Positions 16,367 to 25,373 of a stretch of 46,531 bases of DNA are shown here, piece after piece; position 1 is the first letter of the stretch, and each line of letters opens with the position of its first letter. The DNA is from Bacteroides sp. (lineage in GTDB: Bacteria; Bacteroidota; Bacteroidia; Bacteroidales; Bacteroidaceae). Both the position numbers and the translations under genes were made by a program. Location: the NCBI GenBank assembly GCA_017630035.1, contig JAGBWA010000003.1, positions 1 to 46,531 on the forward strand, read 5' to 3'. Below the pieces are notes generated by a model that saw only the letters and a list, made by a program, of their open reading frames with translations, had not been told where the DNA came from and did not search any database.

Positions 16367-17062
16367 TTATAATCTACCTTCGTCATTGAAACTATAAAAT
16401 ACCCCATCGCACACAATTATATGGTCTATCAAACGAATATTCATCAACTCCGCCCCCTTAGCAATGTGCTGTGTAAGACGGATATCGTCGTTGCTTGGGC
16501 GTGGATTACCCGAAGGATGGTTGTGTACCAATGCTATTTGAGTAGCTCTCTGCAACAATGCCTCACGCAACACTTCGCGTACATCTACTGCCGTTTGATT
16601 AATCCCCCCACGACTAATACGCACCTTAGCAATAACTTTTGCTGCTTGGTTAAGCAACAGAATCCAGAACTCTTCGGTAGGCAAGTCGCAAAGCAATGGA
16701 TGAAATAGGTGATAAATATCAGTCGATGCATGTATAGATTGACGTTCGGCCGTTTCCTGTAATTTTCGTCGTTTACCCAATTCAAGCGCAGCCATCACCG
16801 TGATACTTTTGGCAGGCCCCATACCTTTGAAATGTTTAAAATCGTGAACTTCCCACTTGGCTAAGTTATTCAAGTTATTATCACAGGCTGCCAATACACG
16901 TTGCATCAAGCCTACGGCACTTTCATCCGTATTGCCCGAGCCTATCAGAATGGCCAACAATTCGGCATCACTCAATGCTTCGGCACCCTTCAGCATCATC
17001 TTTTCACGCGGGCGATCTTCTGCTGCCCACTGTGTAATATTGAGTTTATCCCTTTCCATCAT
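16367..17062 (-). CDS. radC: RadC-family JAB/MPN protein
   Basis: This 231-residue protein has the two RadC parts: an N-terminal helix-hairpin-helix-like segment (residues about 20-100, including FKHFKGMGPAKSITVMAALELGKR) and a C-terminal JAB/MPN metalloprotease-like domain. The JAMM motif is intact: H180-x-H182 in HNHPSGNPRPSNDD with S190 and D193, preceded by SRGGINQTAVDVREV. Despite the name, a role in DNA repair is not firmly established for this family. It overlaps the upstream glycosyltransferase by four bases (ATGA). Confidence 0.93.
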   Translation of the reverse strand: MMERDKLNITQWAAEDRPREKMMLKGAEALSDAELLAILIGSGNTDESAVGLMQRVLAACDNNLNNLAKWEVHDFKHFKGMGPAKSITVMAALELGKRRKLQETAERQSIHASTDIYHLFHPLLCDLPTEEFWILLLNQAAKVIAKVRISRGGINQTAVDVREVLREALLQRATQIALVHNHPSGNPRPSNDDIRLTQHIAKGAELMNIRLIDHIIVCDGVFYSFNDEGRL

Positions 17063-18051
17063 TGATAAAAATTCTTTTTAAAAGCTTGCAGTTCTTCGTT
17101 TCTGCCTAACACACATCTCAGCCACCAAGCACGCAAAAAGCCGGTGCCATATCCAATGAGTTGAATATAGGATGCTGCTATAGCATATAAACCAATGATT
17201 AGGCTATGATTTTGCATTGACGAATCAATAAATACAAGGAGGGCATAAAGCAGCAATGGCAATAGTGCGAATGGACAAAGTAACGCGCCAAGCAAACAGA
17301 TGGCAACGCCCATTGTGAAGAAAGCAGGCAACAGATGAACCAATTTCAACGACTCTGGATATTTCTTGTAGAGATTAATACGAGCGATACCCGAATTGTG
17401 TACTTGCTTGAAGAATTTCTTCAAATCGGTGCGCCTTTTGTGATACACCCATGCATCGGGAAAGAGTCGACAACGATAGCCTTGTTTAAAGATGCGAATG
17501 CTAAAATCGATATCTTCACCAAAACGCATGGCCGAGAATCCACCCAATTGTTGGTAAGCCTCCCTACGAACACCCATATTAAAACTACGAGGATAGAATT
17601 TATCCATTTTCTTCTTCCCCCCACGAATGCCGCCTGTCGTAAAAAACGATGTCATGGAATAGTTGATAGCTTTCTGCGTCGTAGTAAACGAAGGGTGTGC
17701 CTTATCTGGGCCACCAAATGCATCGGCTGGTTGGCGATTCAATTCAGCTTCAACCTCCGCTAAATAAGTAGATGGAAGGATACAATCCGAATCTAAAATA
17801 ATCAAATACTCTCCCTTACTTCGTTCTGCGGCATAATTACGTGTTTGTCCTGGTCCAGAATTTGCTTTTGTATAGTTGTGTATATCCAAGTGAGACGAAT
17901 ATTTCTCCACCACTTCCGCACAAGGAATGGTTGATCCGTCGTCCACCACCACCACTTCAAAGTCGGATATCGTTTGTTGGGTAAGGCTTTGCAATAACTC
18001 ATCCACCTCATCTGGGCGGTTATATACCGGAATTAGGAAAGAGTATTTCAT
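17059..18051 (-). CDS. Family 2 glycosyltransferase with C-terminal membrane segments
   Basis: The 330-residue protein starts with a GT-A fold: FLIPVYNRPDEVDELLQSL at the N-terminus, VVVVDDGST, the DxD motif in ILDSDCILP, and the ED-type catalytic region FGEDIDFSIR (about residue 190). The C-terminal third has two or three hydrophobic segments (FTMGVAICLLGALLC, FALLPLLLYALLVF, and a further one), so it is membrane-anchored with the catalytic domain in the cytosol. The acceptor and sugar are unknown; surface polysaccharide or glycolipid synthesis is plausible. I chose the start at 18051 because the longer frame from 18075 overlaps a -7 promoter element. Confidence 0.85.
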   Translation of the reverse strand: MKYSFLIPVYNRPDEVDELLQSLTQQTISDFEVVVVDDGSTIPCAEVVEKYSSHLDIHNYTKANSGPGQTRNYAAERSKGEYLIILDSDCILPSTYLAEVEAELNRQPADAFGGPDKAHPSFTTTQKAINYSMTSFFTTGGIRGGKKKMDKFYPRSFNMGVRREAYQQLGGFSAMRFGEDIDFSIRIFKQGYRCRLFPDAWVYHKRRTDLKKFFKQVHNSGIARINLYKKYPESLKLVHLLPAFFTMGVAICLLGALLCPFALLPLLLYALLVFIDSSMQNHSLIIGLYAIAASYIQLIGYGTGFLRAWWLRCVLGRNEELQAFKKNFYQ

Positions 18052-18072
18052 GGTTATGTATCTTTGTTTGGG

Positions 18073-18080
18073 CAAAGATA
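18073..18080 (-). promoter_or_regulatory. Probable -7 element of the glycosyltransferase-radC unit
   Basis: The minus strand reads TATCTTTG, 22 bases before the chosen ATG. It helps exclude the longer start at 18075. No well-spaced -33 element is visible. Confidence 0.55.
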
Positions 18081-18163
18081 GTGAAAGGTGAGCGAAAAAG
18101 ATTACAATCTGATTGAAATTCTTTTTCGGAACCGCATCCTATCTTATTTAAAGATACACAACT

Positions 18164-18598
18164 TTATTTATCATACGCCTTTCTGATTGATTTTCTTATC
18201 AAAGCATCCAACGAAAAACGACCAGGGCCTGCAATATACATTAAGACAAATATAACGAGATAGAGGAAAGCAAGCTCACCTTGCGTCATATCGGAATGAT
18301 GAATTCCAAAGAATGCTACCGACATAGCTATAATCATAGGTATCATAACGATGCGATACAGAAGTCCAAAAATGAAGAAAATTGCACAAAACAATTCAGC
18401 AAATACGACAAGAAGCAATGTTGCAAAAGGGCCTATACCAAATGGGTCGGGGAAGTTGCCTACCAAAATATTAAAATTTACGGCCTTATCCAATCCATGC
18501 ATCATGAATAGCATACCGATAAATACGCGCATTGCCAATAAAAATAGGGAAACACCATAGCGGTTGGCATAACGGGGAAAAAGGAAATTGATTAGCAT
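18164..18598 (-). CDS. DoxX-family membrane protein
   Basis: This 144-residue integral membrane protein has four hydrophobic segments and the DoxX-type opening YGVSLFLLAMRVFIGMLFMMHGLDK (about residues 14-38). An FPDPFG-containing loop follows. Members of the family are linked to quinone- or redox-related roles in membranes, but function in Bacteroidetes is largely unknown. It stands alone between the glycosyltransferase and efp. A TAGGTTTG sequence (minus strand, 18631-18638) may be its -7 element. Confidence 0.85.
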   Translation of the reverse strand: MLINFLFPRYANRYGVSLFLLAMRVFIGMLFMMHGLDKAVNFNILVGNFPDPFGIGPFATLLLVVFAELFCAIFFIFGLLYRIVMIPMIIAMSVAFFGIHHSDMTQGELAFLYLVIFVLMYIAGPGRFSLDALIRKSIRKAYDK

Positions 18599-18675
18599 AT
18601 TCTATCTTTTGTTTTTTCGATAAAACGCATCAAACCTAAAATTTGTTCACCAAAATAATGGCGGCATCCCTAAAT

Positions 18676-18709
18676 AAAAAAAGGAGTGAATGCATGGCAT
18701 CCACTCCTA
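18676..18709 (-). terminator. Terminator of efp
   Basis: On the minus strand the stem AGGAGTG...CACTCCT, with an inner ATGC/GCAT pairing, is followed by a run of seven T. It lies 25 bases after the efp stop. Confidence 0.85.
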
Positions 18710-18733
18710 TATTATATAATAGGTATAAAACTA

Positions 18734-19300
18734 TTATGCTTTTACGCGACCTACGTATGAACCATCGCGAGTATCGATTTCGATTGTATCGCCTTCGTTG
18801 ATGAAGAGAGGAACACGAACAGTTGCGCCAGACTCTACAGTAGCAGGCTTCAATGTGTTTGTAGCTGTATCACCCTTCAAACCTGGTTCTGTATAAGTAA
18901 TCTTCATTTGCACCTTGATAGGCATATCTGCATAAAGTACAGTTTCTGTTGATGCATCCGATACTACATCTACAACCATACCTTCGAGCATGAAGTCAAC
19001 ACCATTGATCAAATCGTGAGCAATAGGAATTTGATCGAATGTTTCTTGGTTCATGAATAGGTAATCATCACCTTCTTGATAAAGATATTGGTGAGGACGG
19101 CGTTCTACGCGAACATCTTCCAACTTTTCACCGATATTGAAACGACGTTCCAAAACATAACCGTTTACCACGTCTTTCAGTTTTGTACGCATAAATGTGT
19201 TACCCTTTCCTGGCTTTACATGCAGGAAGTCAATGCAAAAATAAAGTTTGCCATCCATACGGATGCAAGTTCCGATTTTAATGTCTTGAGCATTAATCAT
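18734..19300 (-). CDS. efp: Translation elongation factor P (EF-P)
   Basis: EF-P binds stalled ribosomes between the P and E sites and relieves pausing at polyproline stretches. The 188-residue protein has the usual three beta-barrel domains. The tip of domain I carries K32 in KPGKGNTF, the position that is post-translationally modified in many bacteria. The C-terminal signature PLFINEGDTIEIDTRDGSYVGR is complete. It is a single-gene unit, divergent from rpmH, with its own promoter and terminator. No modification enzyme gene is nearby. Confidence 0.97.
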   Translation of the reverse strand: MINAQDIKIGTCIRMDGKLYFCIDFLHVKPGKGNTFMRTKLKDVVNGYVLERRFNIGEKLEDVRVERRPHQYLYQEGDDYLFMNQETFDQIPIAHDLINGVDFMLEGMVVDVVSDASTETVLYADMPIKVQMKITYTEPGLKGDTATNTLKPATVESGATVRVPLFINEGDTIEIDTRDGSYVGRVKA

Positions 19301-19350
19301 ACTTCTGATTCTTTATATTAATTTTGATGTTATTTATTGTTTTTCGGGTG

Positions 19351-19380
19351 CAAAGATAAGGGAAAAGCAGTGAAAATCAA
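19351..19380 (-). promoter_or_regulatory. Promoter of efp
   Basis: On the minus strand TTG (19378-19380), a 19-base spacer and TATCTTTG (19351-19358) match the Bacteroidetes consensus closely. Confidence 0.8.
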
Positions 19381-19419
19381 TAAAAATCACAAAAACTTTT
19401 GAGAGAAAATAAGTTATCG

Positions 19420-19451
19420 TTTGGTTTATTTAAAAAAAGTACCTATTTTTG
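19420..19451 (+). promoter_or_regulatory. Promoter of rpmH
   Basis: TTTG (19420-19423), a 20-base spacer and TATTTTTG (19444-19451) form a good -33/-7 promoter 45 bases before the rpmH start, back to back with the efp promoter. Confidence 0.82.
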
Positions 19452-19495
19452 CAGCCCGATTTCGTGAATAATAACGTAAAAACAAAGATAGAAAG

Positions 19496-19657
19496 ATGAA
19501 AAGAACTTATCAACCCTCTAACAGAAAGAGAAAGAACAAACACGGTTTCCGTGAAAGAATGGCTACAGCTAACGGCCGTAGAGTATTGGCAGCACGTCGT
19601 GCTAAGGGTAGAAAGAAACTCACAGTTTCTGACGAATACAACGGAGTGAAGGCATAA
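19496..19657 (+). CDS. rpmH: Ribosomal protein L34
   Basis: This 53-residue, strongly basic protein begins [20 protein letters not shown], the highly conserved N-terminus of L34. It continues with the family core [20 protein letters not shown], then has a short C-terminal extension with [10 protein letters not shown]. It is part of the large ribosomal subunit. In many bacteria rpmH sits beside rnpA and dnaA; here it is a stand-alone gene beside efp, as is usual in this phylum. It has its own promoter and terminator. Confidence 0.97.
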   Translation: MKRTYQPSNRKRKNKHGFRERMATANGRRVLAARRAKGRKKLTVSDEYNGVKA

Positions 19658-19682
19658 GCCAACCCTTTCTTGTAAAAAATTT

Positions 19683-19717
19683 AAGCCGCAAAAAACATAT
19701 TTTTGCGGCTTTTTTTG
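19683..19717 (+). terminator. Terminator of rpmH
   Basis: Stem AAGCCGCAAAAA/TTTTTGCGGCTT followed by a run of T, 25 bases after the rpmH stop. Confidence 0.88.
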
Positions 19718-19744
19718 TATAACTATCTATTTGCATTATCTTTG
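19714..19744 (+). promoter_or_regulatory. Promoter of the omega-amidase/ior/paaK operon
   Basis: TTTG (19714-19717), a 19-base spacer and TATCTTTG (19737-19744) match the consensus. The -33 element lies in the T tract of the rpmH terminator. The predicted start lies about 20 bases before the first ATG. Confidence 0.78.
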
Positions 19745-19769
19745 CACCAAAAATTAAACATAAAGAAAG

Positions 19770-20531
19770 ATGGAAATTACCATTTTACAACAAAATATTG
19801 TTTGGAGCAACCCAGAAGCTAACAGAAAGAAAGCAGATGAAGCCATTAGCCGCAATCCTGGTGCCGACCTCTATGTTTTGCCCGAAATGTTTTCGACAGG
19901 TTTTTGCACACAACCCGAAGGAATTGCAGAAAGTACCGATAGCGAAACATTGGCTTGGATGAAGCGTAAAGCTGCCGAAACCAATGCTGCGATTGCAGGA
20001 AGTGTAGCCGTAACAAAAGATGGAAAATACTACAACCGTTTCTACTTTGTAAAGCCAGATGGTAGTGTAGCACAATACGACAAGAAGCATCTGTTCACTT
20101 ATGGTGGCGAACATCTGCAATTCACTCCAGGCAATGAACGCGTCATTGTGGAATGGAAAGGTGTACGCATCTTGCTCGAAATCTGTTACGACCTTCGTTT
20201 CCCTGTATGGGCACGCAATCGTGGTGACTATGACATGATACTATATGTAGCCAGTTGGCCAACCCCTCGTGTAGCTGCATGGAGTGCTTTGCTTGTTGCT
20301 CGCGCCATAGAGAATCAATGTTATGTAGCAGGGGTGAATCGTGTTGGTACCGACCCTGCGTGCGAATATTGTGGCGGCAGTGTTGTTATTGACCCATACG
20401 GAAAGGCGTTAGCTACATGCACCATGAACGAAGAATGCGAAACATCGGCTACTATAGATATGGAAATATTGAATGCTTTCAGACAGAAATTTCCCGTATT
20501 GAATGATGCAGATATGTTTGAACGAAAATAA
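19770..20531 (+). CDS. Omega-amidase, YafV/Nit2-type carbon-nitrogen hydrolase
   Basis: This 253-residue nitrilase-superfamily protein closely follows E. coli YafV from start to end. The catalytic triad is visible: E39 in VLPEMFSTGF, K105 in YDKKHLF, and C139 in EICYDLRFPVW. YafV/Nit2 enzymes hydrolyse alpha-ketoglutaramate, the keto acid left when glutamine donates its amino group to an aromatic keto acid. It is the first gene of an operon with an aminotransferase and an indolepyruvate oxidoreductase. That strongly suggests it removes ketoglutaramate and so drives glutamine-dependent transamination forward. The family is clear; the metabolic role is inferred from context. Confidence 0.88.
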   Translation: MEITILQQNIVWSNPEANRKKADEAISRNPGADLYVLPEMFSTGFCTQPEGIAESTDSETLAWMKRKAAETNAAIAGSVAVTKDGKYYNRFYFVKPDGSVAQYDKKHLFTYGGEHLQFTPGNERVIVEWKGVRILLEICYDLRFPVWARNRGDYDMILYVASWPTPRVAAWSALLVARAIENQCYVAGVNRVGTDPACEYCGGSVVIDPYGKALATCTMNEECETSATIDMEILNAFRQKFPVLNDADMFERK

Positions 20532-20542
20532 AAACGATATAT

Positions 20543-22138
20543 ATGATAGAAAGAAAACTACTTTTGGGCGATGAAGCGATAGCTTTAGGAGCCATCCATG
20601 CCGGAATCAGCGGTGTGTATGCCTACCCAGGTACGCCCTCAACCGAGATAACAGAATATATCCAAGGCCATGCACCCGAAGTGCGTAGTCGTTGGTGTAC
20701 AAACGAGAAGACTGCTATGGAGGCCGCACTCGGTATGGTTTATGCCGGAAAGCGTGCGTTAGTATGTATGAAACATGTTGGTATGAACGTTGCCGCCGAT
20801 GCCTTTGTCAACTCGGCCATTACAGGTGTTAACGGCGGTTTGGTAGTGCTTGCTGCCGACGACCCTTCGATGCACTCTTCACAAAACGAACAAGATTCAC
20901 GCTTTTATGGCAAGTTTGCTATGATACCTATTCTTGAGCCTTCGACACAACAAGAGGCATATGATATGATGCCGTATGCTTACGAATTGTCGGAGTCGTT
21001 GAAACTTCCGGTATTGTTGCGTATCGTAACACGCTTGGCACACTCTCGCGCAGGTGTAGTGATTCGTAAACCACAGGAACAAAACGCCTTGAATCCAGAA
21101 ACTGACCGCACACACTGGGTATTACTTCCAGGAAATGCTCGTCGCCAATATGCTTCATTGGTCGAGAAGCAAAAGGAACTTTTAGCCTCATCCGAAGCAT
21201 CGCCTTATAATAAGTCAGAATTCTGTGCGCAAAACTCAAAGCACAAATTGGGGGTAATTGCTTGTGGCATTGCCTACAATTATGTATTGGAAAATAAACC
21301 ACACAAATCGGATATCCCAGTACTAAAGGTTTCACAATACCCCTTGCCTGAAGCCTCTATCAAAGCTTTAGCCGAGCAGTGCGAATCGCTTCTCATTGCT
21401 GAAGATGGGCAACCATTGGTAGAAGAACAAGTAAAATCTATACTTGGTGCTGAATATCCGTTGAAAGGTCGCTTGACAGGTGAGCTACCTCGCATGGGCG
21501 AACTTACACCCGACTGCGTTGGTGCAGCTCTCGGTGTGAATATCGAGCAACCCTATACCGATGCTCAAAATGTAATGCCTCGTCCACCTGCGCTTTGTCA
21601 AGGATGTGGCCACCGCGATGTATATGATGCACTTAACAAAGTTGCGGCCGAATATGAAAATGCTCGAATCTTTGGAGACATTGGTTGCTATACACTTGGT
21701 GCCCTACCTCCCTTCCGTGCTATTGATAGTTGCGTAGATATGGGAGCCTCTATCACCATGGCAAAGGGTGCTGCAGATGCAGGTATTTTCCCCGCTATTG
21801 CAATAATTGGAGATTCAACCTTTACACACTCGGGCATGACAGGCTTGCTTGATGCTATAAACGATAATGCCAACATTACCGTAATTATCTCGGATAACTT
21901 AACAACAGCTATGACTGGTGGACAAGATTCTGCAGGTACCAATAAGTTCGAAGCCATCTGTCTTGGATTAGGTATAGCCCCCGAACATGTACGTGTAGTA
22001 ATTCCGCTACCTAAGAATATGGAAGAGATTACTCGTACTATACGTGAAGAGATTGAATACAAGGGAGTTTCTGTTATCATTCCTCGCCGCGAATGTATGC
22101 AGACACTACAACGCAAACTTAGAAACAAAAAGAAATGA
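20543..22138 (+). CDS. iorA: Indolepyruvate:ferredoxin oxidoreductase, alpha subunit (short form)
   Basis: IorA is the thiamine-diphosphate-dependent subunit that interconverts aryl pyruvate plus CoA and aryl acetyl-CoA plus CO2 with a low-potential electron carrier. The 531-residue protein shows the pyrimidine-binding N-terminal domain (YAYPGTPSTEITE, about residues 26-38), the CQGCGHRD motif (352-359), and the TPP/magnesium site GDSTFTHSG through ISDN (423-452). It ends with a Lys-rich tail and lacks the C-terminal 2[4Fe-4S] ferredoxin-like domain of archaeal IorA, so electron transfer must use another partner. The stop overlaps the iorB start as ATGA. Confidence 0.93.
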   Translation: MIERKLLLGDEAIALGAIHAGISGVYAYPGTPSTEITEYIQGHAPEVRSRWCTNEKTAMEAALGMVYAGKRALVCMKHVGMNVAADAFVNSAITGVNGGLVVLAADDPSMHSSQNEQDSRFYGKFAMIPILEPSTQQEAYDMMPYAYELSESLKLPVLLRIVTRLAHSRAGVVIRKPQEQNALNPETDRTHWVLLPGNARRQYASLVEKQKELLASSEASPYNKSEFCAQNSKHKLGVIACGIAYNYVLENKPHKSDIPVLKVSQYPLPEASIKALAEQCESLLIAEDGQPLVEEQVKSILGAEYPLKGRLTGELPRMGELTPDCVGAALGVNIEQPYTDAQNVMPRPPALCQGCGHRDVYDALNKVAAEYENARIFGDIGCYTLGALPPFRAIDSCVDMGASITMAKGAADAGIFPAIAIIGDSTFTHSGMTGLLDAINDNANITVIISDNLTTAMTGGQDSAGTNKFEAICLGLGIAPEHVRVVIPLPKNMEEITRTIREEIEYKGVSVIIPRRECMQTLQRKLRNKKK

Positions 22139-22710
22139 AAAAGGATATTATATTAGCTGGCGTGGGAGGACAAGGTATCCTTACCATTGCCACCATCATC
22201 GGTGATGCTGCTACAGCTGCAGGCTTGAACTTAAAGCAAGCCGAAGTGCATGGAATGAGCCAACGCGGAGGAGACGTACAATCAAACCTTCGTCTTTCTA
22301 CCGAGCCTATTCATTCCGACTTGATTAAGCAAGGAGCAGCCGATTTAATCATCTCGATGGAACCGATGGAAGCCTTGCGCTATTTACCTTATTTAAATAA
22401 AGAAGGTTGGGTAGTTACTTCATCGCATCCATTCAAGAACATTCCCAATTATCCGGAAGAAGAGGCCTTGATGCAAGAATTAAACAACTTGCCACAGGTA
22501 GCTGCACTCCCTATTGAGGATGTAGCCAAAGAGAATAACCTACCTAAGAGCGCTAATGTTGTATTGTTAGGTATGGCCGCAAAATATATAGAAATCCTCA
22601 CTCCCGAACAACTTCGCGAAAGCATTGCACGCGTATTTGCTGCAAAGGGAGAAAAAATCGTTGAAGCCAACCAGCAAGCATTCGATTTGGGTTTGAATGC
22701 CATAAAGTAA
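22135..22710 (+). CDS. iorB: Indolepyruvate oxidoreductase, beta subunit
   Basis: This 191-residue protein is the gamma-domain-type subunit of 2-oxoacid oxidoreductases. It starts with the GVGGQGILT motif (about residues 8-16) and contains the EVHGMSQRGGDVQS segment (about 37-50), both hallmarks of IorB. It forms the catalytic complex with IorA. The start overlaps the iorA stop by four bases and the aminotransferase gene follows 13 bases later. It contains no iron-sulfur binding cysteine cluster. Confidence 0.94.
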   Translation: MKKDIILAGVGGQGILTIATIIGDAATAAGLNLKQAEVHGMSQRGGDVQSNLRLSTEPIHSDLIKQGAADLIISMEPMEALRYLPYLNKEGWVVTSSHPFKNIPNYPEEEALMQELNNLPQVAALPIEDVAKENNLPKSANVVLLGMAAKYIEILTPEQLRESIARVFAAKGEKIVEANQQAFDLGLNAIK

Positions 22711-22723
22711 AGCAAATAGAACC

Positions 22724-24043
22724 ATGAAGATATTTAGCGAAGAATTAGTTGAGAAGGCCGCTCAAGCTTGCAAGGTAGCCGACCTTTCCAGAGCCACTAT
22801 CGGTGAGGTATTGCTCGTAGCACAATATTTGGAAAAAGAGACAGGCATACCCTTTATCCGCATGGATCAAGGTTCACCTGGCCTTCCCGTTAATCAAGCA
22901 GGAGTAGAAGCAGAAAAAGCAGCACTCGACAGAGGTGTAGGTTCACAATATCCAGCAGCAGCTGGCGTCCCCGAGCTAAAGCACGAAGCATCTCGCTTTG
23001 TGAAAGCATTTCTCGATGTTGATATTTCAGCACGTTCATGTGTACCAACCGTAGGCAGTGTAGCCGGTTCATACGGTTCGTTCATTGCTTGCACGCAACG
23101 CACTCCGGGCAAGGACAAAGTGCTTTTCATTGACCCAGGCTTCCCTATTCAGAAGTCACAACTTCGCATCATTGGTGTGGAGTGGGAAGAATTTGATATT
23201 TACCATTATCGCGGTAAAGCATTACGCGAAAAATTAGAAAGTTTCTTAGCCAAAGGTGACATTGCAGCTATTATCTATTCAAATCCGAACAACCCGGCAT
23301 GGATTTGTTTGGAAGAGGAAGAATTGGCTATCATCGGTGAATTAGCAACCAAGTACGATGTCATTGTAATGGAAGATTTGGCATATTTCTGCATGGACTT
23401 CCGTCGCGACATGGGACATCCATTCGAACCTCCCTATCCGCCTACCGTAGCACATTATACCGACAACTATATCTTAATGCTCTCATCATCCAAGATATTC
23501 AGTTATGCCGGTCAACGTATGGCCTTGACTTGCATCAGCGATAAATTATTCGATCGCCATTTCCCTGCATTGGCCGAACGATATAAAGATGCTGGTATAT
23601 TTGGTCAGACACTGATTGCATCCATCCTCTACATGATAACTTCCGGATGCACAGCTTCTACTCAATACGCATATGCCGAAATGCTTCGTCTTTCTACCGA
23701 AGGTAAAATAAACTTCGTAGAAGACACACGCGAATATGCCGTTCGTGCCGAGAAAATGAAAAAGATTTTCACGGACAATGGTTTCCACATTGTATATAAC
23801 TACGATGCCACACAAGTAGTGGGTGATGGCTTCTTCTTCACCATTGGTTATGGTAACATGAGTGGTGGCGACCTTCTGAAAGAATTGTTGTATTATGGAG
23901 TAAGTAGCATCAATCTTTCTACTACTGGAAGCGAACAACAAGGTGTACGCGCTTGTACTTCACGTATGCAAGATGAACTTTATCCTGTTATGGAAGAGCG
24001 GATGAAAGCTTTCCACGAAGACCATCCTATTAAACAACAATAA
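22724..24043 (+). CDS. PLP-dependent aminotransferase (class I/II) of the aryl-acid operon
   Basis: This 439-residue protein has the fold-type I aminotransferase motifs: SNPNNPAW (186-193), the cofactor-binding Asp in VMEDLAYF (D218), and the PLP lysine K257 in SSSKIFSYAGQR. Its neighbours are an omega-amidase, IorAB, an aryl-CoA ligase and an ACT protein. The likely reaction is therefore amino transfer between glutamine or glutamate and phenylpyruvate, hydroxyphenylpyruvate or indolepyruvate. The family is sure; the substrate is inferred. Length is slightly above a typical class I enzyme. Confidence 0.85.
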   Translation: MKIFSEELVEKAAQACKVADLSRATIGEVLLVAQYLEKETGIPFIRMDQGSPGLPVNQAGVEAEKAALDRGVGSQYPAAAGVPELKHEASRFVKAFLDVDISARSCVPTVGSVAGSYGSFIACTQRTPGKDKVLFIDPGFPIQKSQLRIIGVEWEEFDIYHYRGKALREKLESFLAKGDIAAIIYSNPNNPAWICLEEEELAIIGELATKYDVIVMEDLAYFCMDFRRDMGHPFEPPYPPTVAHYTDNYILMLSSSKIFSYAGQRMALTCISDKLFDRHFPALAERYKDAGIFGQTLIASILYMITSGCTASTQYAYAEMLRLSTEGKINFVEDTREYAVRAEKMKKIFTDNGFHIVYNYDATQVVGDGFFFTIGYGNMSGGDLLKELLYYGVSSINLSTTGSEQQGVRACTSRMQDELYPVMEERMKAFHEDHPIKQQ

Positions 24044-24053
24044 ATACGATACT

Positions 24054-25355
24054 ATGATTTGGAATCCTAACAAAGAGTGTATGAGCCGTGACGAAATGCG
24101 CGCATTGCAAGGGAAACGGCTTCAAAAGTTGGTAACTTACGTTTACCACAACGTACCTTTCTACAGAAACAAAATGCAAGCAATGGACGTTTCGCCCGAT
24201 GACATTCGAACCATTGATGATATAGTAAAATTACCTTTTACTACCAAACAAGATTTACGCGATAACTATCCATATGGTTTGCAAGCAGCTCCCCCTTCGG
24301 AGATTGTACGCGTACATGCTTCATCGGGAACAACCGGCAATCCAACAATTGTAGGTTACACCCGCAAAGATTTAACCGTTTGGTCGGAAGTAATGGCACG
24401 ATGCTTAACCGCTTATGGTGTAACTCGTGACGATACCTTCTCGGTAGCTTACGGCTATGGATTGTTCACTGGTGGTTTAGGCGCTCACTATGGTGTAGAG
24501 AACTTAGGCGCAACCGTTATCCCTACATCAACCGGTAATACAGAGAAGCACATCCGTTTGATTCGCGATTTAAAGATTAGCGGAATTGCTTGTACTCCTT
24601 CGTATGCACTCTATTTAGCAGAAACCCTCGACAAAATGGGACTGACAAAAGAGGACATAGGCCTACGCATTGGAGCCTTTGGTGCTGAACCATGGACAGA
24701 AAACATGCGCAAAGAGATTGAAGAACGCCTTGGTTTGAAGGGATACAACATCTATGGTTTAAGTGAGATTATGGGGCCAGGCGTATCTTACGAGTGTCAA
24801 GAACAGAATGGCTCGCACATTAACGAAGACCACTTCTTCCCCGAAATCATCAATCCCGAAACACTTGAACAATTGCCTTATGGCACACAAGGTGAATTGG
24901 TATTCACTACATTGACTAAAGAGGGTATGCCTGTGTTACGTTATCGCACAAAAGACCTTTGTACCTTATACGATGACCCATGCCCATGTGGACGCACATC
25001 AGTCAAGATGGGACGCATTGTAGGCAGAAGCGACGATATGCTTATCATCCGTGGTATCAACGTATTCCCATCGCAAGTGGAAAGTGTAATCCTTACAATG
25101 CCAGAATTCGAACCGCAATACATGTTGGTGGTCGACAGAATCAACAACCTCGACACCCTTCAAGTGCAAGTAGAAGTTCGTCGCGATTTCTTCAGCGATG
25201 ACATCGGACGCATGCTTGCTATGAAGAAGGGATTGGCTGATAAGTTAAAGAGTGTACTCTCTATTAGTGCCGACGTGAAACTTATGGAGCCTAACAGCAT
25301 TGAACGCAGCCAAGGTAAGGGTAAACATGTGATAGATAAACGAATCTTGAAATAA
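24054..25355 (+). CDS. paaK: Phenylacetate-CoA ligase family enzyme (PaaK-like)
   Basis: This 433-residue enzyme of the ANL superfamily forms aryl-CoA from aryl acetate, ATP and CoA through an acyl-adenylate. The P-loop-like motif HASSGTTGNPTIVGYT lies at about residues 84-99, followed by GAFGAEPWTENM and the adenylate-site motif IYGLSEIMGPGVSYEC. The C-terminal lid domain includes GRSDDMLIIRGINVFPSQVE. The gene lies 10 bases after the aminotransferase. Together with IorAB it could activate environmental phenylacetate or indoleacetate for reductive carboxylation; the reverse, release of aryl acids, is thermodynamically less natural for an AMP-forming ligase. Confidence 0.93.
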   Translation: MIWNPNKECMSRDEMRALQGKRLQKLVTYVYHNVPFYRNKMQAMDVSPDDIRTIDDIVKLPFTTKQDLRDNYPYGLQAAPPSEIVRVHASSGTTGNPTIVGYTRKDLTVWSEVMARCLTAYGVTRDDTFSVAYGYGLFTGGLGAHYGVENLGATVIPTSTGNTEKHIRLIRDLKISGIACTPSYALYLAETLDKMGLTKEDIGLRIGAFGAEPWTENMRKEIEERLGLKGYNIYGLSEIMGPGVSYECQEQNGSHINEDHFFPEIINPETLEQLPYGTQGELVFTTLTKEGMPVLRYRTKDLCTLYDDPCPCGRTSVKMGRIVGRSDDMLIIRGINVFPSQVESVILTMPEFEPQYMLVVDRINNLDTLQVQVEVRRDFFSDDIGRMLAMKKGLADKLKSVLSISADVKLMEPNSIERSQGKGKHVIDKRILK

Positions 25356-25373
25356 CTTAAAATCTGATGCGAT

